Positions 42,041 through 50,172 of a stretch of DNA of 64,000 nucleotides are shown in pieces (within the stretch, counting starts at the first letter, position 1; each line of letters begins with the position of its first letter). The notes under the pieces are model-generated. The model saw nothing but the letters and a program-made list of their open reading frames with translations, searched no databases and was not told where the DNA came from. This DNA comes from Isosphaeraceae bacterium EP7. GTDB lineage: Bacteria > Planctomycetota > Planctomycetia > Isosphaerales > Isosphaeraceae. Made by a program: the position numbers and the translations under genes. The stretch spans positions 2,863,174 to 2,927,173 of the forward strand of contig CP151667.1 of assembly GCA_038400315.1 (NCBI GenBank). Direction: 5' to 3'.

Positions 42041-42808
42041 TCAGACGACCGTCATGCCGCCGTCAACGGTGAGGGCGTGGCCGATGACGTAACTCGCCCC
42101 CGGGCTGCATAGCCAGAGCACGGTCGAGGCGATTTCCTCGGGCCTGCCCGCCCGACCGATGGGAACGCTCTTCGCGATTTCGCCGTAAGCCTCCTCACTC
42201 CCAGCGACGACGTCACGGGCAACCTGGGTGTCTATGAGGCCGGGATTGACCGCGTTGACGCGGATGCCGTGTTTGACGTATTCGAGGGCCGCCGTCCGCG
42301 TGAGGCCGACTACACCGTGCTTCGAGGCGATGTAGGAGCCGATGCCAGGATTTCCGGTCAAGGCACCCACCGAGGCGTTATTGACGATGGCCCCGCTCTT
42401 CTGGCGTTCCATCTGCCGAAGCTCGTGCTTCATGCAGCTCCAGACGCCACGGAGGTTGACCCCGATGACGCGTTCCCACTCCTCGCGGGTGCTCTCTGCC
42501 GTCGGTGCGATGCGTGCCATGACGCCCGCGTTGTTGAACGCGGCGTCGAGTCGGCCGAACTCAGAAACCGTGCGGTCGACCATCGCCTCGACCTGGGCGT
42601 CGTCCGAGACGTCGCAGCGGACGGCAATCGCCTTGTGACCGGCGGCGACCAGCTCCGCCGCCAACGCCTTCACGGCGTCCTCCTTGAAATCCGCCAGGAC
42701 GACGGCCGCACCGGATTCGGCGAAGGCCCTGGCCGTTGCGAGCCCCATGCCGGCCGCAGCCCCGGTGACGAGTGCCACCTTGCCGCTGAAATCGAGTGTG
42801 TTCTCCAT
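42041..42808 (-). CDS. Short-chain dehydrogenase/reductase
   Basis: This classical NAD(P)-dependent SDR of 255 residues has the cofactor loop TGAAAGMG near residue 15, the NNAG motif, the active-site serine block NNASVGAL and the catalytic SYIASKHG (Tyr-x-x-x-Lys). The PG motif NPGLI follows, and the C-terminal [13 protein letters not shown] is typical of the FabG-like group. The asparagine and alanine after the glycine loop do not settle NAD or NADP preference. It starts at ATG 42808 with GGGAG upstream and has no export leader, unlike its neighbours in the same operon. Confidence 0.93.
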   Translation of the reverse strand: MENTLDFSGKVALVTGAAAGMGLATARAFAESGAAVVLADFKEDAVKALAAELVAAGHKAIAVRCDVSDDAQVEAMVDRTVSEFGRLDAAFNNAGVMARIAPTAESTREEWERVIGVNLRGVWSCMKHELRQMERQKSGAIVNNASVGALTGNPGIGSYIASKHGVVGLTRTAALEYVKHGIRVNAVNPGLIDTQVARDVVAGSEEAYGEIAKSVPIGRAGRPEEIASTVLWLCSPGASYVIGHALTVDGGMTVV

Positions 42809-42852
42809 CTCCCGTCTCCTCATCCGTACTCGTTACTTCGCCGTTTCGTCCG

Positions 42853-43341
42853 TTACTCAAGCTCGAAGCTCACCTTCACGCTCCCCGAACCGACCGCAGC
42901 CGCGAGGCCCTCTGGGTCGTCGATTCGCCCGAGTCGGGTGTAGCTGTAGCTGGTCTTGAAGCCCTTGTAGAAGACCACCAGCGTATCGGACCCCCAGAGC
43001 ATGAGGTCTCCGTTTCGAATCGTCCCAGTGTCCGTGGCTTCGGTCGGGAGCGGATTCGGTAAGCGGGCATGCTTCTCGTTGCCGTTCAACTCGGCCATGT
43101 CGAGTGTCAGGGGGAGCATCGCCCGGAGCTTGGACGTCGCCTCGTTGTTGTCGAGCGTGGCCTTGAAGGTCTTGGTGCCGATGGTGATTTTCATGGGGTT
43201 ACTCTTCGTTTCACCGCGAGGCTTGTCGCGCTGGACTTCCAAACCGACGACGGCGTCTCGCTCCTGGCCCGTTTCGTCGCAGCCCGTAAGCCCGACCAAC
43301 AGGCCGGCCGCGAGGAGGGCAATTCGTCGTGAGTTGCGCAA
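42853..43341 (-). CDS. Cyclophilin-like domain lipoprotein
   Basis: This 162-residue protein begins with a lipoprotein signal (LLAAGLLVGLTGC, lipidation expected at Cys21). From Met50 on it matches the small cyclophilin-like fold proteins: KITIGTKTFKATLDNNEATSKLRAMLPLTLDM, EKHARLPNPLPT, GDLMLWGSDTLVVFYKGF, YTRLGRIDDPEGLA. Such proteins are normally cytosolic and start at the equivalent of Met50; here they are made as a lipid-anchored protein. The ribosome-binding site at that Met is weak. The gene lies between the SDR and the alpha/beta hydrolase in the operon of the second AraC regulator. Confidence 0.82.
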   Translation of the reverse strand: MRNSRRIALLAAGLLVGLTGCDETGQERDAVVGLEVQRDKPRGETKSNPMKITIGTKTFKATLDNNEATSKLRAMLPLTLDMAELNGNEKHARLPNPLPTEATDTGTIRNGDLMLWGSDTLVVFYKGFKTSYSYTRLGRIDDPEGLAAAVGSGSVKVSFELE

Positions 43342-43364
43342 GGCGAACCTTACCGCCTCCGTTG

Positions 43365-44435
43365 TCAGTTCAAGTGCTCAGTAAAGAAGGAGGCAAGCTT
43401 ATCGAATGGGATGACGTCCACGCGGTCATAGAGGTCGACGTGCCCCGCGTTCGGGACGATGAGCAGTTCCTTCGGCTCGGCGGCGAGCTTGTAGGCGTCC
43501 TCGCTGAACTCGATGGAATGGGCCTTCTCGCCGGCGATGAAGAGGAGCGGTCGGGGCGATATCGTCTCGATGTCGTTGAACGGATAGAAGTTCATGAACT
43601 TGACGTTGCTGGAAAGCGTCGGATGGGTGGTCAGCTCGGGCGTTGAGCCCTTCGGAGTGAACTCGCCGCGAGGCGTGCGATAGAAGTCATAGAACTCCCG
43701 TTCGATGGGGTGGGAGCTTGCCGAAAGCTCGTGCACGGACCCGCTCGTGTACTTGGTCTCGCCGCCCGCGAACTCGACGTCGCGCTGCGACGCGGCTTGG
43801 GCGATGGCTTGCTTTCGCTGTTCGACCGTCACCGATTTCCTGAGCCCATGACGATTGGCAGCCCCCATGTCGTACATGCTGACGGTCGCGACGGCCTTCA
43901 TTCGCGGGTCGATTTTGGCGGCACTGATAACGAAGCCCCCGCTGCCGCAAATCCCGATGGCACCGATTCGGCCCTTATCGACGAGTGGCCGAGAGCCGAG
44001 GAAGTCCACGGCGGCACTGAAGCTCTCCGCGTAGAGGTCGGGCGTCACGACGTTGCGAGGCTCCCCCTCGCTCTCGCCCCAGAATGGCAAATCAATCGAC
44101 AGCGTGACGAATCCCCGTTCGGCCATCTTGGTGGCATAGAGGTTGGCACTCTGCTCCTTCACCGCCCCCATCGGATGCCCGACGACGATGGCGGGTAGCT
44201 TCGCGTCCCGCTTCGAGCCCTTGGGGACGAACAAATTCCCCGCGATGCTCATCCGGTACTGGTTGTTGAAGGTGACCTTCTCAACGGTCACCTTGTCGCT
44301 CTTGTAGAAATTGTCCGATCCGTTGTTCATGTCTTGTCCCATGAGGTGTGATGAAAACACGGCGAGCCCGACCAAGATGGCGGGCACGGCCGAGAGGAGT
44401 TTTACTCCGGCGGCCAAGACATTGGCTTTGAACAT
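43365..44435 (-). CDS. Alpha/beta hydrolase with N-terminal export signal
   Basis: This hydrolase of 356 residues has a hydrophobic N-terminal signal (VKLLSAVPAILVGLAVFSSHLMG) and a fold typical of YcjY-like or DUF1100-type hydrolases. The nucleophile elbow is GICGSGGFV (Gly-Ile-Cys-Gly-Ser-Gly), where the serine or cysteine is the nucleophile. The acid is in LFIAGEKAHSIEF and the histidine in NAGHVDLYD. The oxyanion segment is VVGHPMGAVKEQS. It is the first gene of the leftward operon opposite the second AraC regulator. The start at 44435 was preferred over a longer frame because it gives a clean signal. Confidence 0.86.
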   Translation of the reverse strand: MFKANVLAAGVKLLSAVPAILVGLAVFSSHLMGQDMNNGSDNFYKSDKVTVEKVTFNNQYRMSIAGNLFVPKGSKRDAKLPAIVVGHPMGAVKEQSANLYATKMAERGFVTLSIDLPFWGESEGEPRNVVTPDLYAESFSAAVDFLGSRPLVDKGRIGAIGICGSGGFVISAAKIDPRMKAVATVSMYDMGAANRHGLRKSVTVEQRKQAIAQAASQRDVEFAGGETKYTSGSVHELSASSHPIEREFYDFYRTPRGEFTPKGSTPELTTHPTLSSNVKFMNFYPFNDIETISPRPLLFIAGEKAHSIEFSEDAYKLAAEPKELLIVPNAGHVDLYDRVDVIPFDKLASFFTEHLN

Positions 44436-44528
44436 GGGTCGTCTCCTTTGGTAGCCGTCAGGCAACGAGCCTCGAAATGCCACGATTCAGCTTCACTCCC
44501 ATTAAAGGCCAGCCGGCTCCGAACTGAA

Positions 44529-44540
44529 AGGAACGTTCCT
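44529..44540. promoter_or_regulatory. Palindrome between hydrolase and AraC genes
   Basis: AGGAACGTTCCT is a perfect 12-bp palindrome in the 209-base divergent region of the second AraC gene, about 95 bases from the hydrolase start and 105 from the AraC start. It is a candidate operator. Confidence 0.28.
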
Positions 44541-44644
44541 CCGAAGTTTTAGCCTAATTCTCCTGGGCATCGAAGAAGTTACCCAAAAACCGCCGTTAAC
44601 TGTAACCTGATACTGCTGTAGTCGAGTGAGCCGAGGAGTAAACG

Positions 44645-45547
44645 ATGGACGAAGCAGTGAACTACCGAGAGCGTCTCGCCGGCCTTCTCGGCGAGATTGC
44701 GGTGGAGGAAGGCTTGCAGCCAACCCGCATCGAAGGCGTTCACGTCTTCAAGGGCTCGAAGTCGGTGCCGCGTGCCCCGATGGTCTACCGGCCGCACATT
44801 ATCGTCGTGGGGCAAGGCCGCAAACATGCTTACCTCGGCGGCGAGACCTACCAGTACGATCCGGCCAATTACCTCGTCCTAGCCGTGCCTCTGCCCGCCG
44901 AATGCGACGCCGAGACGGAGGACGGGAAGCCCATCCTCATGGTCAACATCGACGTCGACGCGACGATGGTCGGCGAGATGCTCCTCGAAATCGACGGGAC
45001 GTCGCCCCTCTCGGGCGAGACCCCGCGAGGCATCTCCTCGACGCCGATGAATCCGGGGCTGGCCGGGGCGGTCATCCGGCTCCTCGAATGCCTCAAGTGC
45101 CCGGTCGACAGCCGCCTACTCGGCCGCCAGATGGTGCGGGAGGTCGTCTACCGCGTGCTCCGGGGCGACCAGGGCGGGGCACTCTACGCGATGGCGAGTC
45201 GCGACGACCATTTCACGCGGATTGCCCGCGTCCTGAGGCACATCCATTCGAATTTCGCGAAGCCGCTCGGGACCGAAGAAATGGCGAAGATGGCGGGCAT
45301 GAGCGTGTCGGTCTTCCACCACTACTTCAAGCTCGTGACGGCGTGCTCTCCGCTCCAGTACCTCAAACGCATCCGGCTCGACCGGGCCAGGATGCTCATG
45401 ACCTTAGACGGCTACAACGCGGGTTCGGCTGCACACGCGGTCGGCTACGAGAGTGCCTCGCAGTTCGGACGGGAGTTCAAGCGACTCTTCGGAGTAACCC
45501 CGGTCGAAGACGCGGAGTTTGCGCGGGCACGGCTCGTCGCGAGTTGA
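44645..45547 (+). CDS. AraC-family regulator, second copy
   Basis: This 300-residue regulator has the same layout as the copy at 39,959. The sensor domain (RAPMVYRPHIIVVGQGRKHAYLGGETYQYDPANYLVLAVPLPAECD) is followed by the double helix-turn-helix (KPLGTEEMAKMAGMSVSVFHHYFKLVTACSPLQYLKRIRLDRARMLM, GYESASQFGREFKRLFGVTP). It is divergent from the alpha/beta hydrolase and hence from the five-gene enzyme operon. GAGGAG lies shortly before the ATG. The regulator is likely to act on that operon, by analogy with its family; the inducer is unknown. Confidence 0.92.
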   Translation: MDEAVNYRERLAGLLGEIAVEEGLQPTRIEGVHVFKGSKSVPRAPMVYRPHIIVVGQGRKHAYLGGETYQYDPANYLVLAVPLPAECDAETEDGKPILMVNIDVDATMVGEMLLEIDGTSPLSGETPRGISSTPMNPGLAGAVIRLLECLKCPVDSRLLGRQMVREVVYRVLRGDQGGALYAMASRDDHFTRIARVLRHIHSNFAKPLGTEEMAKMAGMSVSVFHHYFKLVTACSPLQYLKRIRLDRARMLMTLDGYNAGSAAHAVGYESASQFGREFKRLFGVTPVEDAEFARARLVAS

Positions 45548-45605
45548 GCATCTGCAGTCGACCGAAAGCGAGGGAACCGTGGCATCCCGATTGACTTCCT
45601 AGCAT

Positions 45606-45619
45606 GTTGCATATACAAC
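45606..45619 (+). promoter_or_regulatory. Candidate MarR operator upstream of marR
   Basis: GTTGCATATACAAC is an imperfect palindrome (12 of 14 positions symmetric) lying 22 bases before the MarR start codon. It shares its GTTG/CAAC ends with the perfect palindrome at 46126 on the other side of the gene. Confidence 0.5.
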
Positions 45620-45640
45620 TATCCAGAGAAAGGAGACGAC

Positions 45641-46102
45641 ATGTCCGGTACGAAAGACACCTTACCAGCTGCCGAACTCATGGCAGGCGAGTGCCTGGGG
45701 GTTCGAATGCGAACGCTCAACCGGGCCGTTACCTCAATCTACGACGATGTCCTGCGGCCTCACGGCCTGAGGGTTGGGCAGCTCAACCTGCTGGTCGCCA
45801 TCGCGCGGATGGAGCCCGCCAGGCCGAGCGACCTGTGCCGCTTCCTCAGGATGGAGAAATCCACACTCAGCCGAGACGTCGAACTGATGAGGCGCAATGG
45901 CTGGCTCGACGTAGACGATTCGGGGGACAAGCGAGCCCGACCTTTGAAGGTTTCAGCCGACGGGCAAACCCTCCTCAAGGCGGTCATACCCGCCTGGCGG
46001 CAGGCCCAGGAGCGGGTGATGGCGTTGCTTGGGGGCGAAGTGATTTCCTCCGTGAGACACGCCGCCGACCGACTCTGGAAAGAGGGCGCCACCAAACCTT
46101 AA
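45641..46102 (+). CDS. MarR-family transcriptional regulator
   Basis: This 153-residue winged-helix regulator has the usual order: dimer helix (ECLGVRMRTLNRAVTSIYDD), recognition core (GLRVGQLNLLVAIARMEPARPSDLCRFLRMEKSTLSRDVELMRRNGWLDV), wing (DDSGDKRARPLKVSADG) and C-terminal helices. GAAAGGAG precedes the ATG. Palindromes with the same GTTG/CAAC ends lie both before the gene and after it, ahead of the Fe-S/SCP2 gene. The regulator probably represses itself and that gene in response to a small-molecule signal (inference). The residue pattern gives no hint of a redox-sensing cysteine near the N-terminus apart from Cys18. Confidence 0.92.
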   Translation: MSGTKDTLPAAELMAGECLGVRMRTLNRAVTSIYDDVLRPHGLRVGQLNLLVAIARMEPARPSDLCRFLRMEKSTLSRDVELMRRNGWLDVDDSGDKRARPLKVSADGQTLLKAVIPAWRQAQERVMALLGGEVISSVRHAADRLWKEGATKP

Positions 46103-46125
46103 AGGTCCCTTTTCACCGCAATATA

Positions 46126-46139
46126 GTTGTAATTACAAC
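46126..46139 (+). promoter_or_regulatory. Candidate MarR operator upstream of the Fe-S/SCP2 gene
   Basis: GTTGTAATTACAAC is a perfect 14-bp palindrome, 24 bases past the marR stop and 91 bases before the Fe-S/SCP2 gene. Size, symmetry and position fit a MarR-type operator. Confidence 0.55.
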
Positions 46140-46229
46140 GACCTAAGCGATTCGTTACGACCATGGGATCTCGCAATCGAAGTCGCCTTTTGGTCCGGGG
46201 CGGCAGGACACACCTTGGGGGAGAGAATT

Positions 46230-47561
46230 ATGGCCAAGCTTGAAGAACATCCCAGCGTAATCCGCTTCAGAAAATCAGGGCCGCAAGCCCGCCCGGTGCG
46301 TATCGACGTGGAGAGGTTGAGGCGAATCTGCGTGGAGGCCGGGGCCGACGACGTCGGTTTCGTGGCCATCGACCGCCACGAACTCGACGACCAGCGGGCC
46401 GAGATCCTTGCGCTCTACCCATGGACGAAAGGGCTGGTGAGCATCGTCTGCCGCATGAATCGGGAGCCGGTCCGCAGCCCGGCCCGGTCGGTCGCCAACT
46501 TGGAGTTCCATCACGTCGGACACCATACCGACGAGGTGGCGAGCACGATTGTTTCCGCCCTGGAAGCCGAAGGGATTCGCGCAGTCAATCCGTCGATGGG
46601 CTTCCCGATGGAAGTAAACCGTTTCCCAGACAAAGTCTGGGTCGTCTCGCACAAGCCGGTCGCCGTCGCGGCGGGCCTGGGCCAGATGGGCATCCATCGC
46701 AACGTCATCCACCCAAAGTTCGGCAACTTCATCCTCCTCAGCACGATCCTCATCGAAGTCGAAGTCTCGGAGCAAACACGACCCATCGAATACAACCCGT
46801 GCCTGGGGTGCAAGCTCTGCGTGGCAGCGTGCCCGGTCGGCGCCATCGCACCGGACGGCCATTTCGACTTCACGGCCTGCCTGACTCATAACTACCGGGA
46901 GTTTCTCGGGGGATTCACCGACTGGGTCGAGCAGGTCGCCGACAGCAAGGACGCGCTCGACTATCGCAGCCGGGTCGAAGATTCAGAGACCGTCTCGATG
47001 TGGCAGAGCCTCAGTTTTGGGCCGAATTACAAGGCGGCCTACTGCATGGCGGCTTGCCCGGCGGGCGACGACGTAATCGGCCCGTTCCTGAGCGACCGCA
47101 AGGGCTTCCTAAAGGAGGTCGTCAATCCGTTGCAGGAGAAGGTCGAACCGATCTACGTCGTTCCCGGCTCCGACGCCGAGGCGTACGTCTCGAAGCGATT
47201 CCCCCATAAGAGGCCCCGGCTGGTTGGAGGCGGCCGACGGCTCAGGTCCATCAAGTCCTTCCTGTCCGCACTCCCCCACGCCTTCCAGCGGCATGCGTCG
47301 GAGGGACTGGAGGCGACCTATCACTTCGCGTTCACCGGGGAAGAGTCCGCCGAGGCGACAATAGTCATCGGGGGCAAGACCATCCGGGTCGAGCCGGGCC
47401 ACGTCGGCACCGCCGACCTCCGCGTCGTCGCCGACAGCCGGACCTGGCTCGGCTTCCTGGCAAAGGAACGAAACCTCGCCTGGGCCCTAATCCGAAGGAA
47501 AATCCGCCTGAAGGGGTCTCCCCGTTTGCTGGTCGCCTTCGGGCGTTGCTTTCCGTCCTGA
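46230..47561 (+). CDS. 4Fe-4S protein of the QueG/reductive-dehalogenase type with C-terminal SCP2 domain
   Basis: This 443-residue protein starts with a domain like that of epoxyqueuosine reductase and reductive dehalogenases (RRICVEAGADDVGFVAID, VAVAAGLGQMGIHRNVIHPKFGNFILLSTILIE). A ferredoxin domain follows (CLGCKLCVAACPVGAI with CxxCxxxC-P, then FTACL and YCMAACPAG). The C-terminal part (about 335-440) resembles an SCP2 sterol-binding domain (ATYHFAFTGEESAEATIVIGGKTIRVE, ADLRVVADSRTWLGFLAKER). Such proteins reduce or bind hydrophobic substrates, but the substrate here is unknown. The ATG at 46230 has GGGGGAGAG upstream; an upstream TTG start is less likely. It is downstream of marR. Confidence 0.8.
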   Translation: MAKLEEHPSVIRFRKSGPQARPVRIDVERLRRICVEAGADDVGFVAIDRHELDDQRAEILALYPWTKGLVSIVCRMNREPVRSPARSVANLEFHHVGHHTDEVASTIVSALEAEGIRAVNPSMGFPMEVNRFPDKVWVVSHKPVAVAAGLGQMGIHRNVIHPKFGNFILLSTILIEVEVSEQTRPIEYNPCLGCKLCVAACPVGAIAPDGHFDFTACLTHNYREFLGGFTDWVEQVADSKDALDYRSRVEDSETVSMWQSLSFGPNYKAAYCMAACPAGDDVIGPFLSDRKGFLKEVVNPLQEKVEPIYVVPGSDAEAYVSKRFPHKRPRLVGGGRRLRSIKSFLSALPHAFQRHASEGLEATYHFAFTGEESAEATIVIGGKTIRVEPGHVGTADLRVVADSRTWLGFLAKERNLAWALIRRKIRLKGSPRLLVAFGRCFPS

Positions 47562-47735
47562 GACCAGCCAAAGAAGATTCTGCCCTGAGTAATTCCTTAC
47601 GTGTCGAGCTATCGCTAAGCTCGAGGCATGAAACGCGTCCTTCTCACCGGCATTGACTGACGTGCCCCCGATTTCCTGGGCCATCGCACTTGAGAGTTCG
47701 GATACGATGTGCGCTTGACCCCATTTCGAGTCCAC

Positions 47736-48605
47736 TCATAACGAGAGTTTCGCTGGGATCTTCGGCCCTTGCTCCCTGGCCTTGGATGCGGCGAATTCCC
47801 CGGGGGCCAGGTAGCCCAGGGCGCTGTGCGGGTGGTCCTTGTTGTAGCTCGCTCGCCACGCCTCGATCTTCACCCGGGCGTCCTCCAGGCACAAGAACCA
47901 GCTCGGCGAGAGGCACTCCTGGCGCAGGCGGCCGTTGAACGATTCGATGAAGGCGTTGTCCGTCGGCTTCCCCGGCCGGCTGAAATCCAGCGTTACGCCG
48001 TTGAAGTAGGCCCACAGGTCGAGCGACCGCCCGACGAACTCCGGCCCGTTGTCCACGCGGATGCTCCCCGGCACGCCCCGCTCGGCGACCAGCCCCTCCA
48101 GGACCCGGACGACCTGGTCGCCGGTGAATCGTGCGTCGGCCCGGGCGGCCAGGGCCTCGCGGGTGTAGGTATCCACGACGGTCAGGATGCGGAACCGACG
48201 GCCATCCGAGAGTGCGTCGCTGACGAAGTCCATCGCCCAGATGCGGTCGGGTGCCTCGGCGGCGGCCCGCGCCGCCCGCACCTGAGAGCTGGCGTGCCGC
48301 CGCGGGGCCTTGCGCCGCACGGCCAGGCCCTCCTCGGCGTAGAGTCGGTAGGTCCGCTTGTGGTTGACCTGCCAGCCCTCGCGGCGGAGCAGGACGTGGA
48401 GCCGGCGGTAGCCGTACCGGACGCGTGCCCCGGCCAGGTCGCGCAGGCGGACCCGCAGGGGGCCCTGCGGGTCGCGTCGGCTGACGTAGCGATGGCTCGC
48501 CCGCGGGAAGTCCATCGCCGAGCAGGCCCGGCGCTCGCTCACCCGGTAGGCGGCCTGCAGGCCCGCGACGACGTCGCGGCGCCGGGCCGGGGTCAGACTT
48601 TTTTT
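47736..48605 (-). CDS. IS3-family transposase OrfB (IS407 group)
   Basis: This is the catalytic part of an IS407-type transposase, about 285 residues. It runs from SLTPARRRDVVAGLQAAY through an HTH_21-type segment (RVRYGYRRLHVLLRREGWQVNHKR) to the DDE core (RIWAMDFVSDAL, IRVDNGPEFVG, the Glu in TDNAFIESFNGRLRQECL) and ends at 47736. It has no convincing start of its own and is expected to be made as an OrfAB fusion by a -1 slip at the seven-A tract (48599-48605 on the opposite strand) near the end of orfA. Confidence 0.9.
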   Translation of the reverse strand, partial: KKSLTPARRRDVVAGLQAAYRVSERRACSAMDFPRASHRYVSRRDPQGPLRVRLRDLAGARVRYGYRRLHVLLRREGWQVNHKRTYRLYAEEGLAVRRKAPRRHASSQVRAARAAAEAPDRIWAMDFVSDALSDGRRFRILTVVDTYTREALAARADARFTGDQVVRVLEGLVAERGVPGSIRVDNGPEFVGRSLDLWAYFNGVTLDFSRPGKPTDNAFIESFNGRLRQECLSPSWFLCLEDARVKIEAWRASYNKDHPHSALGYLAPGEFAASKAREQGPKIPAKLSL

Positions 48606-48859
48606 GACAGGACGTCCTGGAGCATGGCCTTGTCCAGGCTCAGGTCGGCGACCAGCTGCTTGAGCTTGCGGTTCTCCTCCTCGAGCTGCCGCAACCGCCT
48701 CACCTCGCCGACGCCCATGCCGCCGAAGCGTTGCTTCCATCGGAAAAACGTGGCCTGGCTCACGCCCAATTTGCGGCACACCTGATCGACCGGCGTGCCG
48801 GCCTCGGCCTGCCTCAGGGCGAAGCCGATCTGCTCCTCGGTGAACTTGCTCTTCTTCAT
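48593..48859 (-). CDS. IS3-family transposase OrfA (IS407 group)
   Basis: This 88-residue helix-turn-helix protein (KSKFTEEQIGFALRQAEAGTPVDQVCRKLGVSQATFFRWKQRF) has a leucine-zipper-like tail (VRRLRQLEEENRKLKQLVADLSLDKAMLQDVLSKKV). A seven-A tract in the SKK codons (48599-48605) gives the frame change into orfB just before the stop. OrfA alone usually binds the element's ends and regulates transposition. Confidence 0.9.
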   Translation of the reverse strand: MKKSKFTEEQIGFALRQAEAGTPVDQVCRKLGVSQATFFRWKQRFGGMGVGEVRRLRQLEEENRKLKQLVADLSLDKAMLQDVLSKKV

Positions 48860-48971
48860 CGCTCGGGCCTCCGATCCGAGGCCGATTATCCCATGACGGT
48901 TCTCAAATGCGATGGACTCGATTCCGGGGTCAAGCGCAGATGAGGCCTCGGGTTTTCAGGAGCTCAGGCCC

Positions 48972-49238
48972 ATGAAGAAGTCGAAGTTCACCGTCGAGCA
49001 GATCACCTTCGCCCTGAGGCAGGCCGAGTCCGGACTGGGGGTCGAGGAGACCTGCCGCAAACTGGGCGTCAGCCAGGCCACGTTTTTCCGTTGGAAGGTC
49101 AAGTACGGCGAGTTGGGCACCCCCGAGGTGCGGCGGCTCCGCCTGCTCGAGGAGGAGAACCAGAAGCTCAAGCAGCTGGTCGCCGACCTCAGCCTCGACA
49201 AGAAGATGCTCCAGGACGTCCTGGCAAAAAAATCCTGA
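48972..49238 (+). CDS. IS3-family transposase OrfA (IS407 group), second element
   Basis: This is an 88-residue homologue of the neighbouring element's OrfA: KSKFTVEQITFALRQAESGLGVEETCRKLGVSQATFFRWKVKYGEL, then the leucine-rich helix VRRLRLLEEENQKLKQLVADLSLDKKMLQDVLAKKS. A seven-A tract (49226-49232) in the AKK codons is the -1 frameshift site; read through, the joined sequence is LAKK-ILSPPQRRAVV. It is encoded on the opposite strand to the left-hand IS407 copy, so the two elements face away from each other. Confidence 0.9.
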   Translation: MKKSKFTVEQITFALRQAESGLGVEETCRKLGVSQATFFRWKVKYGELGTPEVRRLRLLEEENQKLKQLVADLSLDKKMLQDVLAKKS

Positions 49239-50095
49239 GCCCGCCGCAGCGACGGGCGGTCGTAGCGGACCTGACCGTCCGCTTCGGCGTCAGCGTGCGG
49301 CGGGCCTGCCAGGTCGTCGGTTACCCGCGGTCAACGTATCACTACCGGAGGACCCGCGACGCCCAGGAGCCCCTCCGGCTGCGGCTGCGCGAGCTGGCCA
49401 CCAGCCGCGTCCGATACGGCTACCGCCGGCTGCACATCCTGCTCGAACGCGAGGGCTGGGCCATCAACGTCAAGCGGGTCGATCGCCTCTACGGCCTGGA
49501 GCGATTGACGTTGCGGCGGAAGGCCCCGAGGCGACGGGTGAGCTCTCGCCATCGCGACGACCGGCCGGCCATCGAGGCGGCCAACCAGGCCTGGGCGATG
49601 GACTTCATGAGTGACGCACTCTCGGATGGCGGCAAGCTCCGCGTCCTGACGGTGCTCGACCTGTTCACCCGCGAGGCGGTGGCCATGCGAGTGGCCCCGC
49701 GGTTCACCTCCGGGCAGGTCGCCGAGGTGATGGCGGAGGTCTCCTCGACCCGAGGGGCGCCGCGTGCACTGCGGGTGGACAACGGCCCGGAGTTCACGGG
49801 CAAGATGCTCGACCTGTGGGCGCACCTGAACGGCGTGACGCTGGATTTCAGCCGCCCCGGCAAGCCGACGGACAACGCCTTCATCGAGTCCTTCAATGGC
49901 CGCGTCCGCGAGGAGTGCCTCAATCAGACCTACTTCACCAGCCTCGAAGACGCCCGGGAGCGGGTGGAATCGTGGCGGGTCGACTACAATGAAGTCCGCC
50001 CGCACGGCGCCCTGGGGAACCTGGCCCCGAGGGATTTCGCCGTATTGAAGGCCAGTGATCTGAACGCCTCGTCCGACCGGAAAACTCTCGTTTAG
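49226..50095 (+). CDS. IS3-family transposase OrfB (IS407 group), second element
   Basis: This is the catalytic part, about 288 residues, in the -1 frame from orfA. It shows an HTH_21-type segment (SRVRYGYRRLHILLEREGWAINVKR), then the DDE core (AWAMDFMSDALSDGG, LRVDNGPEFTGKM, the Glu in TDNAFIESFNGRVREECL) and a normal C-terminus. The stop lies inside the tandemly duplicated right end. The frame is uninterrupted, so the enzyme could still act on related ends elsewhere even though this copy lacks its own left end. Confidence 0.88.
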   Translation, partial: KKILSPPQRRAVVADLTVRFGVSVRRACQVVGYPRSTYHYRRTRDAQEPLRLRLRELATSRVRYGYRRLHILLEREGWAINVKRVDRLYGLERLTLRRKAPRRRVSSRHRDDRPAIEAANQAWAMDFMSDALSDGGKLRVLTVLDLFTREAVAMRVAPRFTSGQVAEVMAEVSSTRGAPRALRVDNGPEFTGKMLDLWAHLNGVTLDFSRPGKPTDNAFIESFNGRVREECLNQTYFTSLEDARERVESWRVDYNEVRPHGALGNLAPRDFAVLKASDLNASSDRKTLV

Positions 50096-50172
50096 CTGGT
50101 CCAACTTTCCGGGGCGGGTCAGTCCGACCGGAAAACTCTCGTTTAGCTGGTCCAACTTTCCGGGGCGGGTCA
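50071..50172 (+). repeat. 51-bp tandem duplication of the IS407 right end
   Basis: The units 50071-50121 and 50122-50172 are identical. Each contains the end of orfB and the element's terminal repeat, so the element ends in two tandem right ends. Confidence 0.95.

Larger units (their letters stand above)
47710..48939 (-). mobile_element. IS3-family (IS407 group) insertion sequence
   Basis: The element is 1230 bp with imperfect terminal repeats that begin TGCGCTTGACCCC at each end (47710-47734 and 48914-48939) and a GATG duplication on either side (47706-47709 and 48940-48943). A 4-bp duplication fits the IS407 group. It holds overlapping orfA and orfB. The next IS starts immediately beyond. 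Confidence 0.88.
48944..50172 (+). mobile_element. IS3-family (IS407 group) element, left end missing
   Basis: This second IS407-type element carries intact orfA and orfB. Its right end (ending GGGGCGGGTCA at 50121 and again at 50172) fits the group's terminal repeat. The matching left end (expected to start TGACCCGCCCC) is not present before orfA; the other IS407 element abuts here, so the left end was probably lost. The right end is duplicated in tandem. Confidence 0.8.

Noticed and set aside
47710-47734. Sequence TTTCGAGTCCA resembling a tRNA T loop, possibly an att site
   Set aside because: It is part of the terminal inverted repeat of the IS407 element and recurs at its other end.
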